Source of the DNA: Vicia villosa
Taxonomy: Eukaryota > Streptophyta > Magnoliopsida > Fabales > Fabaceae
Reading direction: 5' to 3'
Assembly: GCF_029867415.1 (NCBI RefSeq)
Contig: NW_026705213.1
Location: forward strand, 434,001 to 498,000
DNA length: 64,000 bases
Within the stretch, counting starts at the first letter, position 1; the number at the start of each line of letters is the position of its first letter. Positions 10,320 through 22,641 of the stretch are shown piece after piece. Made by a program: the position numbers and the translations under genes. The notes beneath the pieces were generated by a model. That model worked only from the letters and a program-made list of their open reading frames with translations. It was not told the DNA's origin and did not search any database.

Positions 10320-11659
10320 TTAAGGGTTTTCGACCACTGCGTGGTCTACAATAAAGTCTGATACGACTTGTCCTTTCATTACCTTAAGAGGGCAAAAGGT
10401 TAAAGAATATTCAGTGAGGGCTAAAATCCATTTATCAATTCGACTGTGCAATATTGGTTTGGATATCATATATTTAATAACATCAAAATGAGACGAAACA
10501 TAAACTGGTTTTATACAATACTTAAGTTTTATACAAGAGAAATATAAACATAAGCAAAGTTTTTCTATGGAAGTATACCTAGTCTCTTCATCATTAAGTA
10601 CCTTACTTAAGTAGTAAATGGCTCTTTCGATGTCATTTTCATCTTCTTGTGCCAGCATGCTACCGATGGTAGTATCCGATGATGATATATAAAGTCTCAT
10701 ATGTTTCTTCCCATATGGAGGCGATAGGATGTGTGGGTGCATCAAATACTGCTTTATTTTGTCGAAAGCTTCTTGATGCTCAACACTCCCTTCGAATATT
10801 CCTTGCTTCAGAAAGAGTAAAGTAGAAAAGGCTTGTGTTCGCCCACTTAAATTAGAGATGAATCTCCTCAGGAAGTTTATCTTTCCCAATAGTGATTGTA
10901 ACTCTTTCTTTGTGGACGGTGGTTTCGTATCCATAATGGCCTTCGTTTTATTTTGATTAATTTCTATCCCTTTTTTATGGACCACAAAGCCCAAGAAATC
11001 TCCTGCCCGCACAAAGAAAGCACATTTAAGGGGGTTCATCTTCAAGCCATGTTTCCTCATTCTTTCGAATGATTGGCAGAGATGATTAGGATGATTGTCA
11101 TCTGAAAAAGATTTTATGACAATGTCATCTATGTATACCTGCATAAAATTTTCTATAAAATCATGAAATATAGAATTCATTGATCTTTGATACGTTGCCC
11201 CAGCATATTTCAAACCAAAAGGCATAACGACTCATTCATAGGTGCCTATTTCCCCAGGACATCGAAAAGTTGTTTGGACACATCCTCTTCTGCAATGAAG
11301 ATTTGGTTATATTCGGAATATCCAACTAACATACTTAGATATTCGAAGCCTGCGACTGAGTCTACTAACATCTCTGCCACGGGAAAAGGAGATTCATCTT
11401 TAGGGGTTGCTGCATTAAAATATCGAAAATCTATGCTAACCCTCAAAGAACCATTCTTTTTAATAACATGTACTATATTGGCAATCCATTCGACATACCT
11501 TGTTGTCCTAATGAATTTGCAAGGAAGAAGTCTTTCGACTTCTGCTTTAATCTTCGAGAGAATCTCTGGTGCGAACCTTCTTGGAGTTTGCTTGATGGGC
11601 TTCTTCCCTTCTTTTTTTGGCAATCTCAATTCGACCAATTCTCTTTCTAAACTAGGCAT
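10320..11659 (-). pseudogene. Tat-lineage reverse transcriptase and RNase H
   Basis: Minus-strand RT copying element RNA into cDNA. The 5' segment (11246-11659) shows RRFAPEILSKIKAEVERLL, WIANIVHVIKKNG and the palm strand SIDFRYFNAATPKDESP. It is followed by a frameshift and a stop just before MPFGLKYAGATYQRSMN (11225). There a tryptophan codon appears to have become TGA. The active-site YIDD occurs in MQVYIDDIVIKS. RNase H follows from about 10700 with the strand LYISSSDTTIGSMLAQ, where the usual DAS is changed to SSSD, so RNase H activity is doubtful. The tail KGQVVSDFIVDH (about 10340-10380) is the standard Tat junction to the second RNase H. Confidence 0.85.
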
Positions 11660-11663
11660 TTCA

Positions 11664-12002
11664 TCATAGTCCCAGGCAAAGCAATCTTTGTTCTCCTTTA
11701 GTAACGCAATGACATTTTTTTAAGGCCGGCTCTAATTTCGCGCTGATATATGTGACCCTCTTCAAACTCCCGTCTCCATGATTTACTTCTTCGAGTGGGT
11801 CCTGAGCCAACATCTTTACATTTAGTGCCATTGGATCTTTTTCGAATCCCAAAGGTTCGTCGTTGTAAATTACGTCTAATCTTTGGCTTGTTTGTTCGCT
11901 TGAAACCTGTTCGTCAGGGATCTTTGTGTCGGGTGGTTCTGGAATAAAGTGCACCCCTGGACCTGGTACTTCTAATTCTTTTTGTATGGCTTCGACGGCC
12001 AT
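11664..12002 (-). pseudogene. Tat pol segment between protease and RT
   Basis: A 112-codon minus-strand frame containing RLDVIYNDEPLGFEKDP. It continues the Tat polyprotein between protease (12081-12773) and RT (11659 leftward). The spacer carries no known catalytic domain. It lines up by position with the protease-RT linker of Ogre/Tat elements. Confidence 0.55.
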
Positions 12003-12080
12003 GTTTGATATTTCGGCTTCTAAAGCCGCTTTTCTTTATTCTCGGCTATGTAAGCTGGAATCTTTTTAAAGAAGGATAAC

Positions 12081-12773
12081 TCATACATATTCAACGTCTT
12101 CGTCCCAGCCAGTTGGAGAATATATTTCCTTCGCCGCCTGACATGTGCCTATGTTGGCCAGGTTTTTGTCGAAGCTTGTATTGTTGACTTGAGTCACTTC
12201 GGACATATAGTAACTTTGGTCTCCTTCTATGTTTTTAATTATCCCATCTTCTCTCCAGATAGTCAACCTTTGGTGCATTATCGAAGGCACAGCAGCCACT
12301 CCATGGATCCATTCTCTTCCCAATAAAAGGTTATAGTTTGCTTTTGCTGGTATAACCATGAACATAGTGGGCCTTGTGATTGAACCCACAGTAAGGTTTA
12401 CTTGGATAACTCCTAAGGTATGCCCCACTTTGCCTTCATAATTGGACAAAACCATGTTGTGTGGCTTGATGTCGGTGTCAAACATCCCAATCCTCTTTAA
12501 CATATACTGGGGCATTAAGTTCACCGCTGCCCCTCCATCAACGAGGACTTTATTGATTCCTAAATTTTCGATTTTGGCTCTTATATAGAGAGGCTTCAAA
12601 TGATTCCTCATTCCTTGATCAAGCCTCTCAAAGAAAGCATTTTTCTCTTTGACTGCACCATTGTTCAACACATAGTAGCATATTGGCATGTGTTTCGCCA
12701 TCTCTTCTTTGTCATCTTCCTCGCAATCTTCGACCTCTGTCTCCTGATAATACTCATGTGGGAGAACTAACAC
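12081..12773 (-). pseudogene. Tat-lineage aspartic protease
   Basis: Minus-strand 230-codon open frame. Retropepsin-type signature: KVLVDGGAAVNLMP, where the catalytic Asp is followed by Gly-Gly, as is usual in the Tat lineage instead of Asp-Ser/Thr-Gly. The second strand motif YNLLLGREWIHG follows about 100 residues later. The enzyme would cleave the gag-pol polyprotein. Immediately upstream, toward 13868, the frame is broken by stops. This is the longest uninterrupted frame of the Tat element apart from RT and integrase. Confidence 0.8.
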
Positions 12774-13206
12774 TACATTGCAGTTTGAGGTTTATAGATG
12801 AAACTCCGTCAGAATCAAAATCATCAGTCATCATATCTTCTTCCTTCAACGGGCTGGATTGCGCCTTCTCTTCTATCTTTTCATTCTCTGAACTGAACTA
12901 CTTGCGCCTCACAGGAGGTTTGCTTGACCTTGCCCCCTACAATGGTACTTTGCTGCTGCTAGATTCTCCAACTTCTTTTATCTTTGACTCTCTTTCAGCT
13001 TTTTTCATTCTTTGGTGTCTCTTCTATTGAGACCTGGACATTGGATTCTTGCCCTTATAATTCTCAAGCATGTACATCTCTCGATTGGACGTCTGGAAAT
13101 GCCTCTTGTACGCCATGGTTGTTCTTCCACCTTGGTCAAAGTTTCGCCATTTATTATTCCCTGCACCATCTTGCATCCATCTGTCTACGGGTACTTCAGC
13201 CGAGAG

Positions 13207-14057
13207 TTAAAATGTCACCCTTCGAGCCTTTGGATGAGGGCTATCGGGTCTTCTCGATAATCCTCGATTATCAAAGACGTACATGTTGGGATTGATCCCC
13301 TGCGCGTCCCAACCAGTAGAGAACGACACCCTTTCGAACATTTCCGCGATCTGGCTATCATTAACTGCCCCACACCTGGGACACATGATGATTTCAGTTT
13401 TCACCTTGTGACAGCGAACCAAAAATCTCAAGAGACTTTCACCAGGCCTTGGGTAAACCTTCAACAATTGGTTTTCTTGTCTCTAGTGTCCCTGCACCTT
13501 GATGCGTTGAGCCCTTTCATAGTTTGCCTAGACCCTTGATTCAACATAATTGAACACCTTGGACACATTAGCATTCGTCCAACATTCTTCTCATGGCACC
13601 TCCAGAGATAATCCTTCAGATTTTCATTTGCCTTTGGATTTCCATAATTCCCTTTTTCCTTCTCTCTTACCAGACATCTTTCCCCCTCTTCCATCTCAGA
13701 CAAAGGCTGTCCAACATTCACCATGTTGACTCCTGCTGGAGGAACTTCAGAAATCTTTAGTTTTTGGAGTTTTAGCCTAAGGTTCTTAGTGGCCTCACTT
13801 GTTTTCCCTACAAGACCCTTAGTGGTATTTGATTCGAACCAACCTCCAACTTCAGTATTGAAGATCATGTCGTTGCTTAGGCTTTCAGTAGCCTACTTTC
13901 CTGTCAAAACCATCTCCCACTCTACGATATCAACCTCAATCACATCCACCATGTTAATGTAAATAGGTTCAACATAGTTGGTGCCTGCGACATTGAGGGG
14001 ATCAGCATTAACCTTCATGTTGTTTTTTCCTTTGTCAGCAAACTTCAAACGGCCATC
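13207..14057 (-). pseudogene. Tat-lineage gag, C-terminal part
   Basis: Minus-strand gag remains downstream of the solo LTR insertion. Segments 13461-13868 and 13207-13467 contain two Cys-containing motifs, MLMCPRCS and IIMCPRCGAVND, and the block KVYPRPGESLLRFLVRC, characteristic of the gag-protease region of legume Ogre/Tat elements. At 14057 the frame abuts the solo LTR; on the far side (18976 rightward) the same protein continues as LFRDLIQNAIKDG, and here resumes as RLKFADKGKNN. That continuity supports the insertion model. Several stops and shifts make it non-functional. Confidence 0.65.
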
Positions 14058-14696
14058 TGTCGCGGGGAAAAATCAATATCCTTTTTCGGGATGAGACACC
14101 TGATGCCTTCTTTGGGCTCGAGTGCTCATAAAAATGATTTTTCTTTGTTTCGACCAAACTTTTTATTATTTCCAAAGGAGGAAAAGGAAAAAAGTTGCAA
14201 TAACCTAAAAGGGTTGGTTATACGAAGGGAAGGTATTAGCACCCAACGTATCTATAGTACTCTATAGGCTTCTTTATTGTTTTTCATTCTATGCTATGGT
14301 GGAGGTTCTGTTGTGAAATTGGTGGGACCTAAGGTGTTTGTTTGATTATGCTCGCAAAGATCATCGCAATCCTCTGCATACATATCCCCTAGAGGGAATC
14401 AGAGCATCTGTAGCTCGGGGTCTACGGGTGCTAAGGTTTGAATGGTTTGAGAGAGAAGTTTTGCTCGCCAAGGATACGACCTTGTGCCTACGTATTCTCA
14501 AAGGGATGTTGAGAAAGTCAGAGCAATCGTAGTTCCCACTTATGCTAGTGGAAGCAAAGGATAAGAGACAAATGTCATCTAAATATTCGATGTATCTAAT
14601 CTATATCATCACATACATCTGTTTTTTTTTGTTTGAAATCTTTTCATTATAAGCCCTGGGCTGTGCCACTTATGGTGCTTAGAATGATAAAGATGC

Positions 14697-14880
14697 TTTT
14701 TAGCCAGCCTTGTGGCAAAAACTTTCAATGAAGTCAGCCTTGTGACAAAAAGTTTTGATTAATCAGCCAGCCTTGTGGCAAAAGTTTCAGTGAAGTCAGC
14801 CTTGTGACAAAAACTTTGATTAATCAGCCAGTATGGTGGCAAAAAAGTTTGATTGATTAGCCAGCCTTGTGGCAAAAAGA
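14697..14880 (-). repeat. Minisatellite in Tat/Ogre LTR (AGCCTTGTGGCAAAA units)
   Basis: On the plus strand the unit GCCAGCCTTGTGGCAAAA, alternating with GTCAGCCTTGTGACAAAA and spacer AGTTTTGATTAATC, recurs about seven times over 180 bp. It is followed by (GATT)n at 14890-14910. Counterpart of the minisatellites at 58617-59380 in the other solo LTR of the family. Confidence 0.7.
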
Positions 14881-14999
14881 GTTAAGTTGATTGATTGATT
14901 GATTGATTGTTTGTGATGATATAGAAGAGATACTCCTATCATAGAGATGATAAATGTCTAATCTCCTAGGGTATTTGTTTTGGATATTGAGGATGCTTA

Positions 15000-15280
15000 T
15001 AAGAAGCCTGTGGGTCCTTGTACGAAGTCCAAGAGGAGGCTATCCGAGGGTCCTTGCATTGTAAGCCCAAGAGGAGGCTATGGGAGGGACTATCGAGGGT
15101 CCTTGCATTGTAAGCCCAAGAGGAGGCAATGGGAGGGTCACTCGTTTGTACAAAGCCCAAGGGGAGGCATGGTATAGTTGGTTTGAGCTCTTAGAGCGAT
15201 TTCACCGGGAAACCATACTCTATGTCCTAACCTAAACTAGGGAGATTCTTTGCACGAAGCCCAATAGGAGGCTATGGGGA
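15000..15280 (-). repeat. Minisatellite in Tat/Ogre LTR (AAGCCCAAGAGGAGGC units)
   Basis: Plus-strand unit GGTCCTTG(C/T)...AAG(C/T)CCAAGAGGAGGC(T)AT occurs five times with diverged spacing of about 50-60 bp. It gives the spurious open frames in this interval. A reverse-complement single unit is recognisable at 58230-58270 in the other LTR. Confidence 0.7.
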
Positions 15281-16378
15281 ACCTAGTGTTGTACTAAGTT
15301 GAACAAGTATATAACACAATCACAAATATGAACAAGTACGAGAAAATATGAACAAGTACATGAACAAATATGAACAAGTATGAACAAGCACATATATGAC
15401 AAGGTGTGTGTATACAATGGAGTTTATGAAGGAAATATACCTGTAAGCATGATCCGTTTGTAAACACGGGGGCTCGGGACTTATACTCGGGGAGAGGCCC
15501 ATTGAGTTTATTCAGAAGCTATGTAAACAAGTATTTACAAAAGGGCTTGGGACTTATACCTACATGGAGGCCCATGGTATTTTTGGGAAGATTTAAAGAA
15601 AACCTTCATTTTTGATTTGTTATTCAAAGTTAAAAAAATAGATTAAGATATGTACAAAAATGTGTGTGTACAATGAAATACCTAATTTCATGTACAGGAA
15701 TGGGACTTATACCTATGTGGAGGCCCATGTTTTATTTACATAAAACATGGTTGATTGTTTTTTGAAGTTTTGTTGTTTTGAAAACTGTTTGAAAAGTTTT
15801 TTTGTTTTGAAAGAAGTTTATTTGTTTTGAAAACTGTTTGAAAAGAAAAAAGAAATGGGTCTTATACTCTCTAATATTCGAGAGGCCCCACTTCGTTTTG
15901 AAAATCAATTGATCAATCAAAAAAGATTCAATCAATAGTTTCTTTTGAAAAGAAAAATCAAAAAGAAATGGTTTATCGTTTTGAAAAGAATCGTGATCGC
16001 TTGTTTTAAAACGGTTTGAATTTGAAAGAAATCAACTTAATTAATATAAAAACAAATTTTATGCTTAATTAAGACCTAAGTAATTAGGGTTTGATCACAA
16101 AAATATTTACAAGTGATTAGGTTTGAAAAAAATTAAAAAAACAATATTTGAAGTATTTAAAAACACTTAAAAACATGTCATTTTAAACCTATTTAAAAAT
16201 GTATTAAATAAATATTTTTTGGTGATTTTTTTTTGTATTCATAAAATACATATATTAAATGAGGAGTGTACAAAAAATGAAGTGAAAATGAATTAGTTTG
16301 ATTGGTTAATTAATTGAGTGAAGTTTGTTAAAAAAATATAGAAAAATAGTGATAAAAAATTGGTTTTGTCTTCACTAA

Positions 16379-16432
16379 GGCTTGAACCCACGCCCTCTCT
16401 CTCACCAACTAAAACAATGACCAACTGAGCTG
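16379..16432 (-). promoter_or_regulatory. tRNA-like A box and B box in Tat/Ogre LTR
   Basis: On the minus strand an A-box-like CAGCTCAGTTGG (16432-16421) is followed about 30 nt later by a perfect B box GGGTTCAAGCC (16389-16379). Spacing and sequence match pol III internal promoters of tRNA genes. The counterpart in the other LTR copy is at 57005-57058. The flanks do not form a complete tRNA cloverleaf by eye, so I call it tRNA-like. Confidence 0.5.
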
Positions 16433-18975
16433 CGCGTGCAGCCTGTTATACGCATGCCTTAAATTAATTATATTTTAAAACAAAAATTTGAATTTCTTGA
16501 ACAAAAATGGCGCCAAGAACACACCCTAATTTGATTTTTGAAAATCTCTAAAACTGGATTGTTTTGATCAAGTAGATAGTCTATCTTGCTCGGTTTTGGA
16601 CGAGGAACATGATGGTGCTCTCATAATTCATTTATCTTTGCTCTAAGGTGATCAATTTTGTGATGAACACTAAGAACCCTAATTCTGAATTTGAACATGA
16701 AATCGTGTAGGATTGATGAATTGTGAAATTGATTGAGGGTTATTGATTAGTGATAGTGCAGAAACAAGATAGCAACTCAATTTTTCATTTATGATGCATG
16801 TATGTATGAGTTTGAAGTTCATGAGGCTTACCTTCAAAAACGGCCAAACTGAGAATTGAATTCTGCAAATGAGAGGTCCCAGATGTTGTTTCTTGATCTG
16901 GACAGCTTCAATGGACCTTATGGAACATGTTTGGATGATTGGAATGAACTGAAAACCTCTGGACCAGCTGGTGATGCTCGATCTGCAGTAGGGCTCAAGT
17001 GAGGATCAAGCTTGGTGATTTTGGAGTTACAGGTCAGGGATGATGATTGGGATAGCTCATATATGGTATATGGGATGTGTTTGGATGGTTAGATTGGACA
17101 GAATTGAGCTTGAATGAAAATTGGCATGATAAGGCTTATGTTATGCATATTTGAGAAGTGAGGTAGTGATTATGAGTTTTGGGATGATTTGAGGTGTGTG
17201 AATGGTTCAAACACATCACATATGATGTTTAGAAGTTGTTGAAACCATCACTTTGGCCAGAACTTCAATGGTTTAGAGGTTGGTAATTCTACCTCTTTGA
17301 AACTTAAGAAACTTGCAATTCAAGAAAGAAAGAGAAAACCTATGATTTGTGAGGTTTTGGTGTGATTTTGAATGGAGTTTGGACCTCTATTTATAGGCCA
17401 AGGATTCTGAACTCAGAGCTTTGCAAGTTGATCAAGGAATGGTGATTTGGCATTTGGAGATAAAATGGAATCTTTACATTTAATGCAAAATGGTTAAAGT
17501 GACTTAACCATGGTTATTTCTCTAAGCTTCTTATCTCTTTCCATTCTGATCTCAAACCCGAAAAATATCTTCCAATTATTGCATTGGTGTGTCATCACTT
17601 GGATTATAGGCCATATAGTATTGAACTTAGTGAAAATGGCTTGTAATTTCATGCATAATGACCTCTAATGACAAAATTCAAAACCATAGCTATGCTTCAT
17701 ATTTTTTCATGCTCTTGGACATTTTGGAAAGCTCATGTTATGTACTTCAAAACCCTAGTTGGAAGTTTCTTCAAGACCTTTAAGGAAATGGGTGAAAAAG
17801 ATCCATGAACTTTGAAGAAAATGAGATTTTAAGTGAAATTTTCAAAAGATACCAACTTTGAAGCTCCATATCTCTTAAATGGTTGATCTTATGGAAAAAA
17901 ATTATATTTGTCAAAGTTGTTCATTGGATCAAAATCTACAACTTTCATGTTGGAAGTTTTTTTCAATTTGTAGGTGAAATTTTGAGAAATTCCCTTCCAA
18001 AGTTTGGAAAAAACCATTGAAAAACACTTAGAATTTTTCTAAGTATGGAAAGTCAAACTTTGACTTTTTGATTCTTGATTGATTTTCTTGATTTTTCTTG
18101 ATCAAATGACTTCATATATCATATATTGATGATTTAAAACTTCAAAAGTCATTGTTGACCAAAATCCCCCAAAAGTCAATGGTGATCTTGTACAGTTGAC
18201 TTTTTCAGACGAATCGCGTTTCTGGAGATTTCAAATGAACCAAGCTATCCTCACCAAATGAATGGTATGAATGGATAATATTGAGGCATTAGAGGATATT
18301 GAATCATGGTTTGAGTCATAGCACCATGTCCTGATTAAAAGGTCAGTTGTTCAGATGAATCAGGTCAAAAACCCTAATTGTCGACCAGATGAAATTGATG
18401 ACTGTAGGTCTTGAATTGAGATACAATTTCCATAGTATATTGTCATAGGGATTGTTTGAATATGATTGAAACCTTTGAGTGATTCCCTGGAGCTTTTTAG
18501 GGTTTCCCAAATGTGATCCCTGATTTTAGTCCCTGATAGCTCAAAACCCTAATCTGAGGATTTGTTTGATCAATCCTTGTGTAGGAGATGTCTTGAGTCA
18601 ATAGATTAGGTTAAAATGATGCACTTGGGGTCTTGAGTTCATGTCCCAAGTCATTAGGTCAAATCCTGAGCAAAAGTCAGGAGTATACTGTCTTCAGTCA
18701 AAACCCTAATCTGGTTGATTCAGAGCTTTTGAGCTTGTTGAAATGAAACTTTTGAGGACCAAATGTTGATTGTTGATGAAGATGGTTCTTTTGAGATGAA
18801 GGGAGAAAAAAACACTAATTGTTTGTTGCTTGTACTGATGAGTGATTTCTTGATTAAACCCTGCTGAGCACAAGTAGCAAACACAAGCTATGCAATTTTG
18901 TTAGAGATGCAAATGATGCATATGCACATGATATGAGGTGGTATCTTAGGTCAAAAATTGGGGTATGACACCATC

Positions 18976-20907
18976 CTTGATAGCATTTTGAATTAGATCC
19001 CTAAAAAGGAAACATTATGAGGTTTTATGGCCCAAAAACCCATGATATTTACAAAAACCTCGTTTCTTCTATTGTTCTAACGGAGGGATTTTAGAATTAT
19101 GAGGTACTATCATCTGGCCATCGTTTACCAATAAATAAAAAATTTGGTCACATTTGGTGACGTCAAAGGTATATGGTTTCTTTGGGAACTTGTCATTTTT
19201 TTCTTCGACAGGATTTTTCCTATTATAAGGGGTGAGCAATTTACAAGAATATGGGGGTGTCTCTTTTAATTCGGCCAAGTCTATTTCGAATTCATCAAAG
19301 CCATATGATTCATCAAAGGCTTCAACTTCGACATCTTCGGCCTCCACATAGGCCACTCTCTCTTTCTTATAATTCTGGTTTGCTCTGGCCTTTTCAGCTT
19401 TCAGTCGTTCGACTTATCAAACCCTATCTGCCAACTGAGCCATATCTCTCAAATATTGAGTATCTAACTTCTTTCAAATTGAATAGTCAAAGCCGTCTGC
19501 GGCCATTTCGACCAATTCATGTTCCGGTACAACTGTGAAACATCTCAATTTCAATAAATGGGACCTATTTAAATAATCATCAATGGGCTCTGTGAGTTTC
19601 CTCTTAATGCTAGCCAATTATTTCAAGCTAATCTTGGTTTGTCCCATGTAAAACTGCTCATGGAACATTCTCTCCAGATGAACCCAAGTATCTATGGAAT
19701 TTGGAGGTAAAGTGGTAAACCATGTAAAAAAAATTTTGTCAATGAACTAGGGAAGCATTTGATTCTGAAGTTCTCGCTATTTGCTAAATCACCATCCTCT
19801 TTCAAATATCCCCTGAAAACTTTGTAAATATGGATACTTTGGTGCCTCTTGGCAATTCAGTTTGCAGAATATAATCTGCTACAGGAGAAGTGTAGTTGGG
19901 ACGTCGAAGTCAAGTATTAAGGCCATTATTAGCCATAATCCTCTCGATCAGGGTTGTTAAGTTATTTTCTGTTGCCATGTTATCTCGGCTAACCCTGTTC
20001 ATTACTTCATCTGCATTTTGTTCCCTATTAAACATAACTACCCTTTGCTATTCGTCAAGAATTTCCTGTCGAACAACATTAGTTCTCCGGGTCTGCTGTT
20101 GCAACTCTACCCCCTGGTTTCTTTCATCAGGCCTTTGTCTAGATGGTCGAACTGGGTCTAGGATAGGTTCCAAAACTGGTTTGTCTGCCTAAATTACAAC
20201 CTGTTGTTTCTTCGTCGGGTAGAAGTTTGAGGGGTCCCTAAGAAATCTGTTATAAGCCTCATTTGTGTGGATATTCGTTGGCATGTATCAAGATTATCCT
20301 GGTTCGTCCTAGTAATGTTTTTTATTAAGGGAGAAAAAATCGAACCCATTTCTCGAGAAAGTACACCCACCATGTCATGGTTGCTTGCATCAATCTCTTG
20401 CCTAAGTGTTAATTGGTTATTTATGGTTAATGTAGGCATTTGTCCCGACGGGCCTGGGTTTTGTACACTTCGACCAATTGAACCTGCATTGGGCAAAAAG
20501 GTTGTCGTAATAGGTTTGGTGTATGTAGGTCCGCCGCCCTGAATTCCTGTCATATATGATGCTGGCATTCCATAAGGTTTTGGGTTCCAAGGTCTATAAC
20601 CTTCAAAGCCTGTTGGCCTGGGAGTGAATGGTGGTCCTTGACATGCAAAATTTGTCGAGAAATGTGGGATTTCTGTTGTACTTGTGAAGGGGGGTACCGT
20701 AGTCAAACTAAGAACTGGTATCGTCCCTGTGGACATCGATGTAGATTCGGGCATGTCCTGAGTACTACTTACGGCCGCAGACCCTATCGATGTAGGTATC
20801 GCCTATGATTCTGGCATGGAGGTCAAAACATTTGTTGTACTTGCAGCAACATTACCTGACCCTTGAGGGGGATCTTGAGTTCCCCTCTCACTGGTTGAAT
20901 TGACCAT
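18976..20907 (-). pseudogene. Tat-lineage gag, N-terminal part
   Basis: Minus-strand gag starting at the ATG at 20907 (MVNSTSERGTQDPPQG). It runs about 32 codons to a stop, reopens as a Pro/Thr/Ser-rich segment (20194-20754) with FTPRPTGFEGYRPWNP and then a heptad-like region NNQLTLRQEIDASNHDMVG. The capsid portion (19360-20190) is heavily interrupted by stops. The segment 19069-19356 reads acidic residues, then PYTFDVTKCDQIFYLLVNDG and PHNSKIPPLEQ, a block diagnostic of Ogre/Tat gag, followed by FYKYHGFLGHKTS. It is cut by the solo LTR at 18970. It is not functional. Confidence 0.7.
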
Positions 20908-21044
20908 TTTCTTTTTGTATTTACGTTTAGGAATTGGCTGTGAATTGTTGGTAGATTTACCGCTCCTAAGGATCATACAAGGTTCTAAAGTATTCTAAAC
21001 CTATAAGTCAAAATAAGAATACTTAAATGACAACTTTTGACACC

Positions 21045-21062
21045 GTCCCACTGGGCGTGCCA
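21045..21062 (-). other. Putative primer binding site of the Tat element
   Basis: The minus strand reads TGGCACGCCCAGTGGGAC, starting with the TGG that pairs with the CCA end of a tRNA. It lies about 140 nt upstream of the gag ATG and a few nt inside a likely LTR end. An arginine tRNA is a possible primer, but I have not verified the match to a tRNA 3' end. Confidence 0.5.
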
Positions 21063-21065
21063 ATT

Positions 21066-21564
21066 TATTTATGGTGATTTCTGGTAAACAACCGCTAGTC
21101 CTCCAAACTATGAATATACTTTGGTTACTTGCAGGATCGACTAGATTGATCCTAGGAAATGTGTCGAAAAGTTGTCTTTTATGATGATTTGGTTCATACT
21201 TTCTTGATTTTGGTTTTCTTTATAACGTGATGGTATAATTCTATGAATAACTACGAAATGAAACTAAGTAAATATGCAATGAAACATAAATTGGTTAGAC
21301 AATAATCATAAATGACTTCAACGGGAATGGAAAGGAAATTAAACTACGAATGTGAAAAAACTTGACGGGAAAGTAAAGGAAATTAAAGATACTTCGATCT
21401 TATAATAGAAAGATAAACATATATTTACTTAAGGTGTTGAAGGTCACCTACTTTCATTCAGCTTTGATTTAGGAACCTTCCTGATATATAATCATCTCAA
21501 AAATAGCCATTCAAAGCCATTTTTCCTCCGAAACTTATATCTTCGAAGAATATACAAATTATTC
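21066..21564 (-). mobile_element. Remnant of the Tat element 5' LTR
   Basis: About 500 bp of AT-rich non-coding sequence upstream of the Tat PBS and next to the LINE fragment. By position it is the 3' end of the Tat element's 5' LTR; the remainder has been lost or displaced at the LINE boundary. No matching 3' LTR could be identified, so the call rests on position. Confidence 0.4.
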
Positions 21565-22640
21565 GAAATCTCCAGCTAACACCAAGTAGACTCCAACCGA
21601 GGATTGGCACCTATAGGAAGCCTTAAATAATTAAAAGGAAGGCACTTAATCTTACATTAATCTCAATCAAGCTAAGAAGGAAGGAACAACATTAATCCCA
21701 ATCAAGCTACTCTTATGGAAATTGACCTCAAGGCCTGAAGCTAACTCATACCCCCTCAATACTACTTTAATAACCCATAGATTATCAACTGAGGGAACTC
21801 CCAAGATTAAGGTATCAACGGTGTATTGAAGGTGAGAAATTGCTAAATTAGAGGAGCCAACTTTAAAACCTGAGAAAATATTAAGATTAATGGCCCTTTT
21901 TAACCACCCACTAAGGCCTTACGCGACTAAAAGGAAAAGGAAATATGCTAAAGGATCTTAATCCCTCGGGTTAGGGAGTCGTTAACCAACATGGCCAAGT
22001 TTCTAGCATACACACAGGCTCTGATCCAAGATCTCCATTTATCATTAAAACCAGACTTGGCAAGCATATAATCTAATAAGCTCCGTCTAATATAGTCATA
22101 TGCTTTCTTAAAGTATATTTTAAAGGTAATAAAAGCCTTTTTACTCGCTTAGCCAACTCAATCAACTCATTAATTGCCACAACCCCGTCAACCAGCATTC
22201 ACCATTTTAAGAAGACTAGGTGATTAAGAGAAAATAAATTTTCCATTACCAAACCAAGTTTCTTAGTCAAGACCTTAGCAAGCAACTTATATAGAGATCA
22301 CACTAAGGATATAGGCCAAAATTCTCCTAAAGAACTGGGTTCTTAACCTTAAGAACAAGGTTCATAAAATAGGAGACAAAACTATGAGGTAAAGAAGTAA
22401 AAAAAATGAAACTCAACAAACATATTGCCCATATCATCCCTCAAAAAACACCAAAACCTTTTGAAGAAATAAATATTAATACCACCAGGCCTAACATCGT
22501 ATTCCCATCGCATTGGCACACCACCTCATCAATCTCTTCAACAAGGAAGGGGGTGTTAAAGTTTGATTATCCTCCTTAGAATGGATCTGGAAAGGAACCC
22601 AACTAAGCTTAAATCTAAAGGAATATGGTTTTTTAAACCA
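21565..22640 (-). pseudogene. LINE (L1-like) reverse transcriptase fragment
   Basis: Minus-strand remains of a plant LINE RT, recoverable across frameshifts: a start near FEIDEVVCQCD-like text, VDGVVAINELIELAKR (around 22180), FKKAYDYIRRSLLDYMLAKSGFNDKW, SHLQYTVDTLILGVPS (around 21830), GYELASGLEVNFHKS and LRLPIGANPR (around 21630). These follow the order of L1-type RT blocks. The catalytic F/YADD is changed to YTVD, and several frames are broken. It abuts the Tekay RT remnant at 22642 with no A-tail or clear target duplication, so its insertion boundaries are uncertain. Confidence 0.8.
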
Positions 22641-22641
22641 C

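Larger units (their letters stand above)
14058..18970 (-). mobile_element. Solo LTR, Tat/Ogre type, 4.9 kb, TSD CCATC
   Basis: A 4913-bp LTR in minus orientation: starts TGTCATACCCC at 18970, ends CCCCGCGACA at 14058. A perfect 5-bp duplication CCATC flanks it (14053-14057 and 18971-18975), and the gag reading of the host resumes across it. Long stretches match the plus-strand solo LTR at 54455-60333, for example GAAATCTCCAGAAACGCG and CATCAATATATGATATATGA, so they are one family. Length and sequence style match Ogre-type LTRs. It contains two minisatellites and a tRNA-like A/B-box pair, listed separately. No internal element sequence is present. Confidence 0.9.

Noticed and set aside
14058..18970. 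Long terminal sequences as independent genes or intergenic host DNA
   Set aside because: Perfect TSD, TG...CA ends, continuity of host gag on both sides and similarity to 54455-60333 show a solo LTR.
19896..20192. 98-codon plus-strand frame and similar open frames opposite gag, pol and LTR regions
   Set aside because: Shadows of minus-strand Tat coding sequence without motifs of their own.
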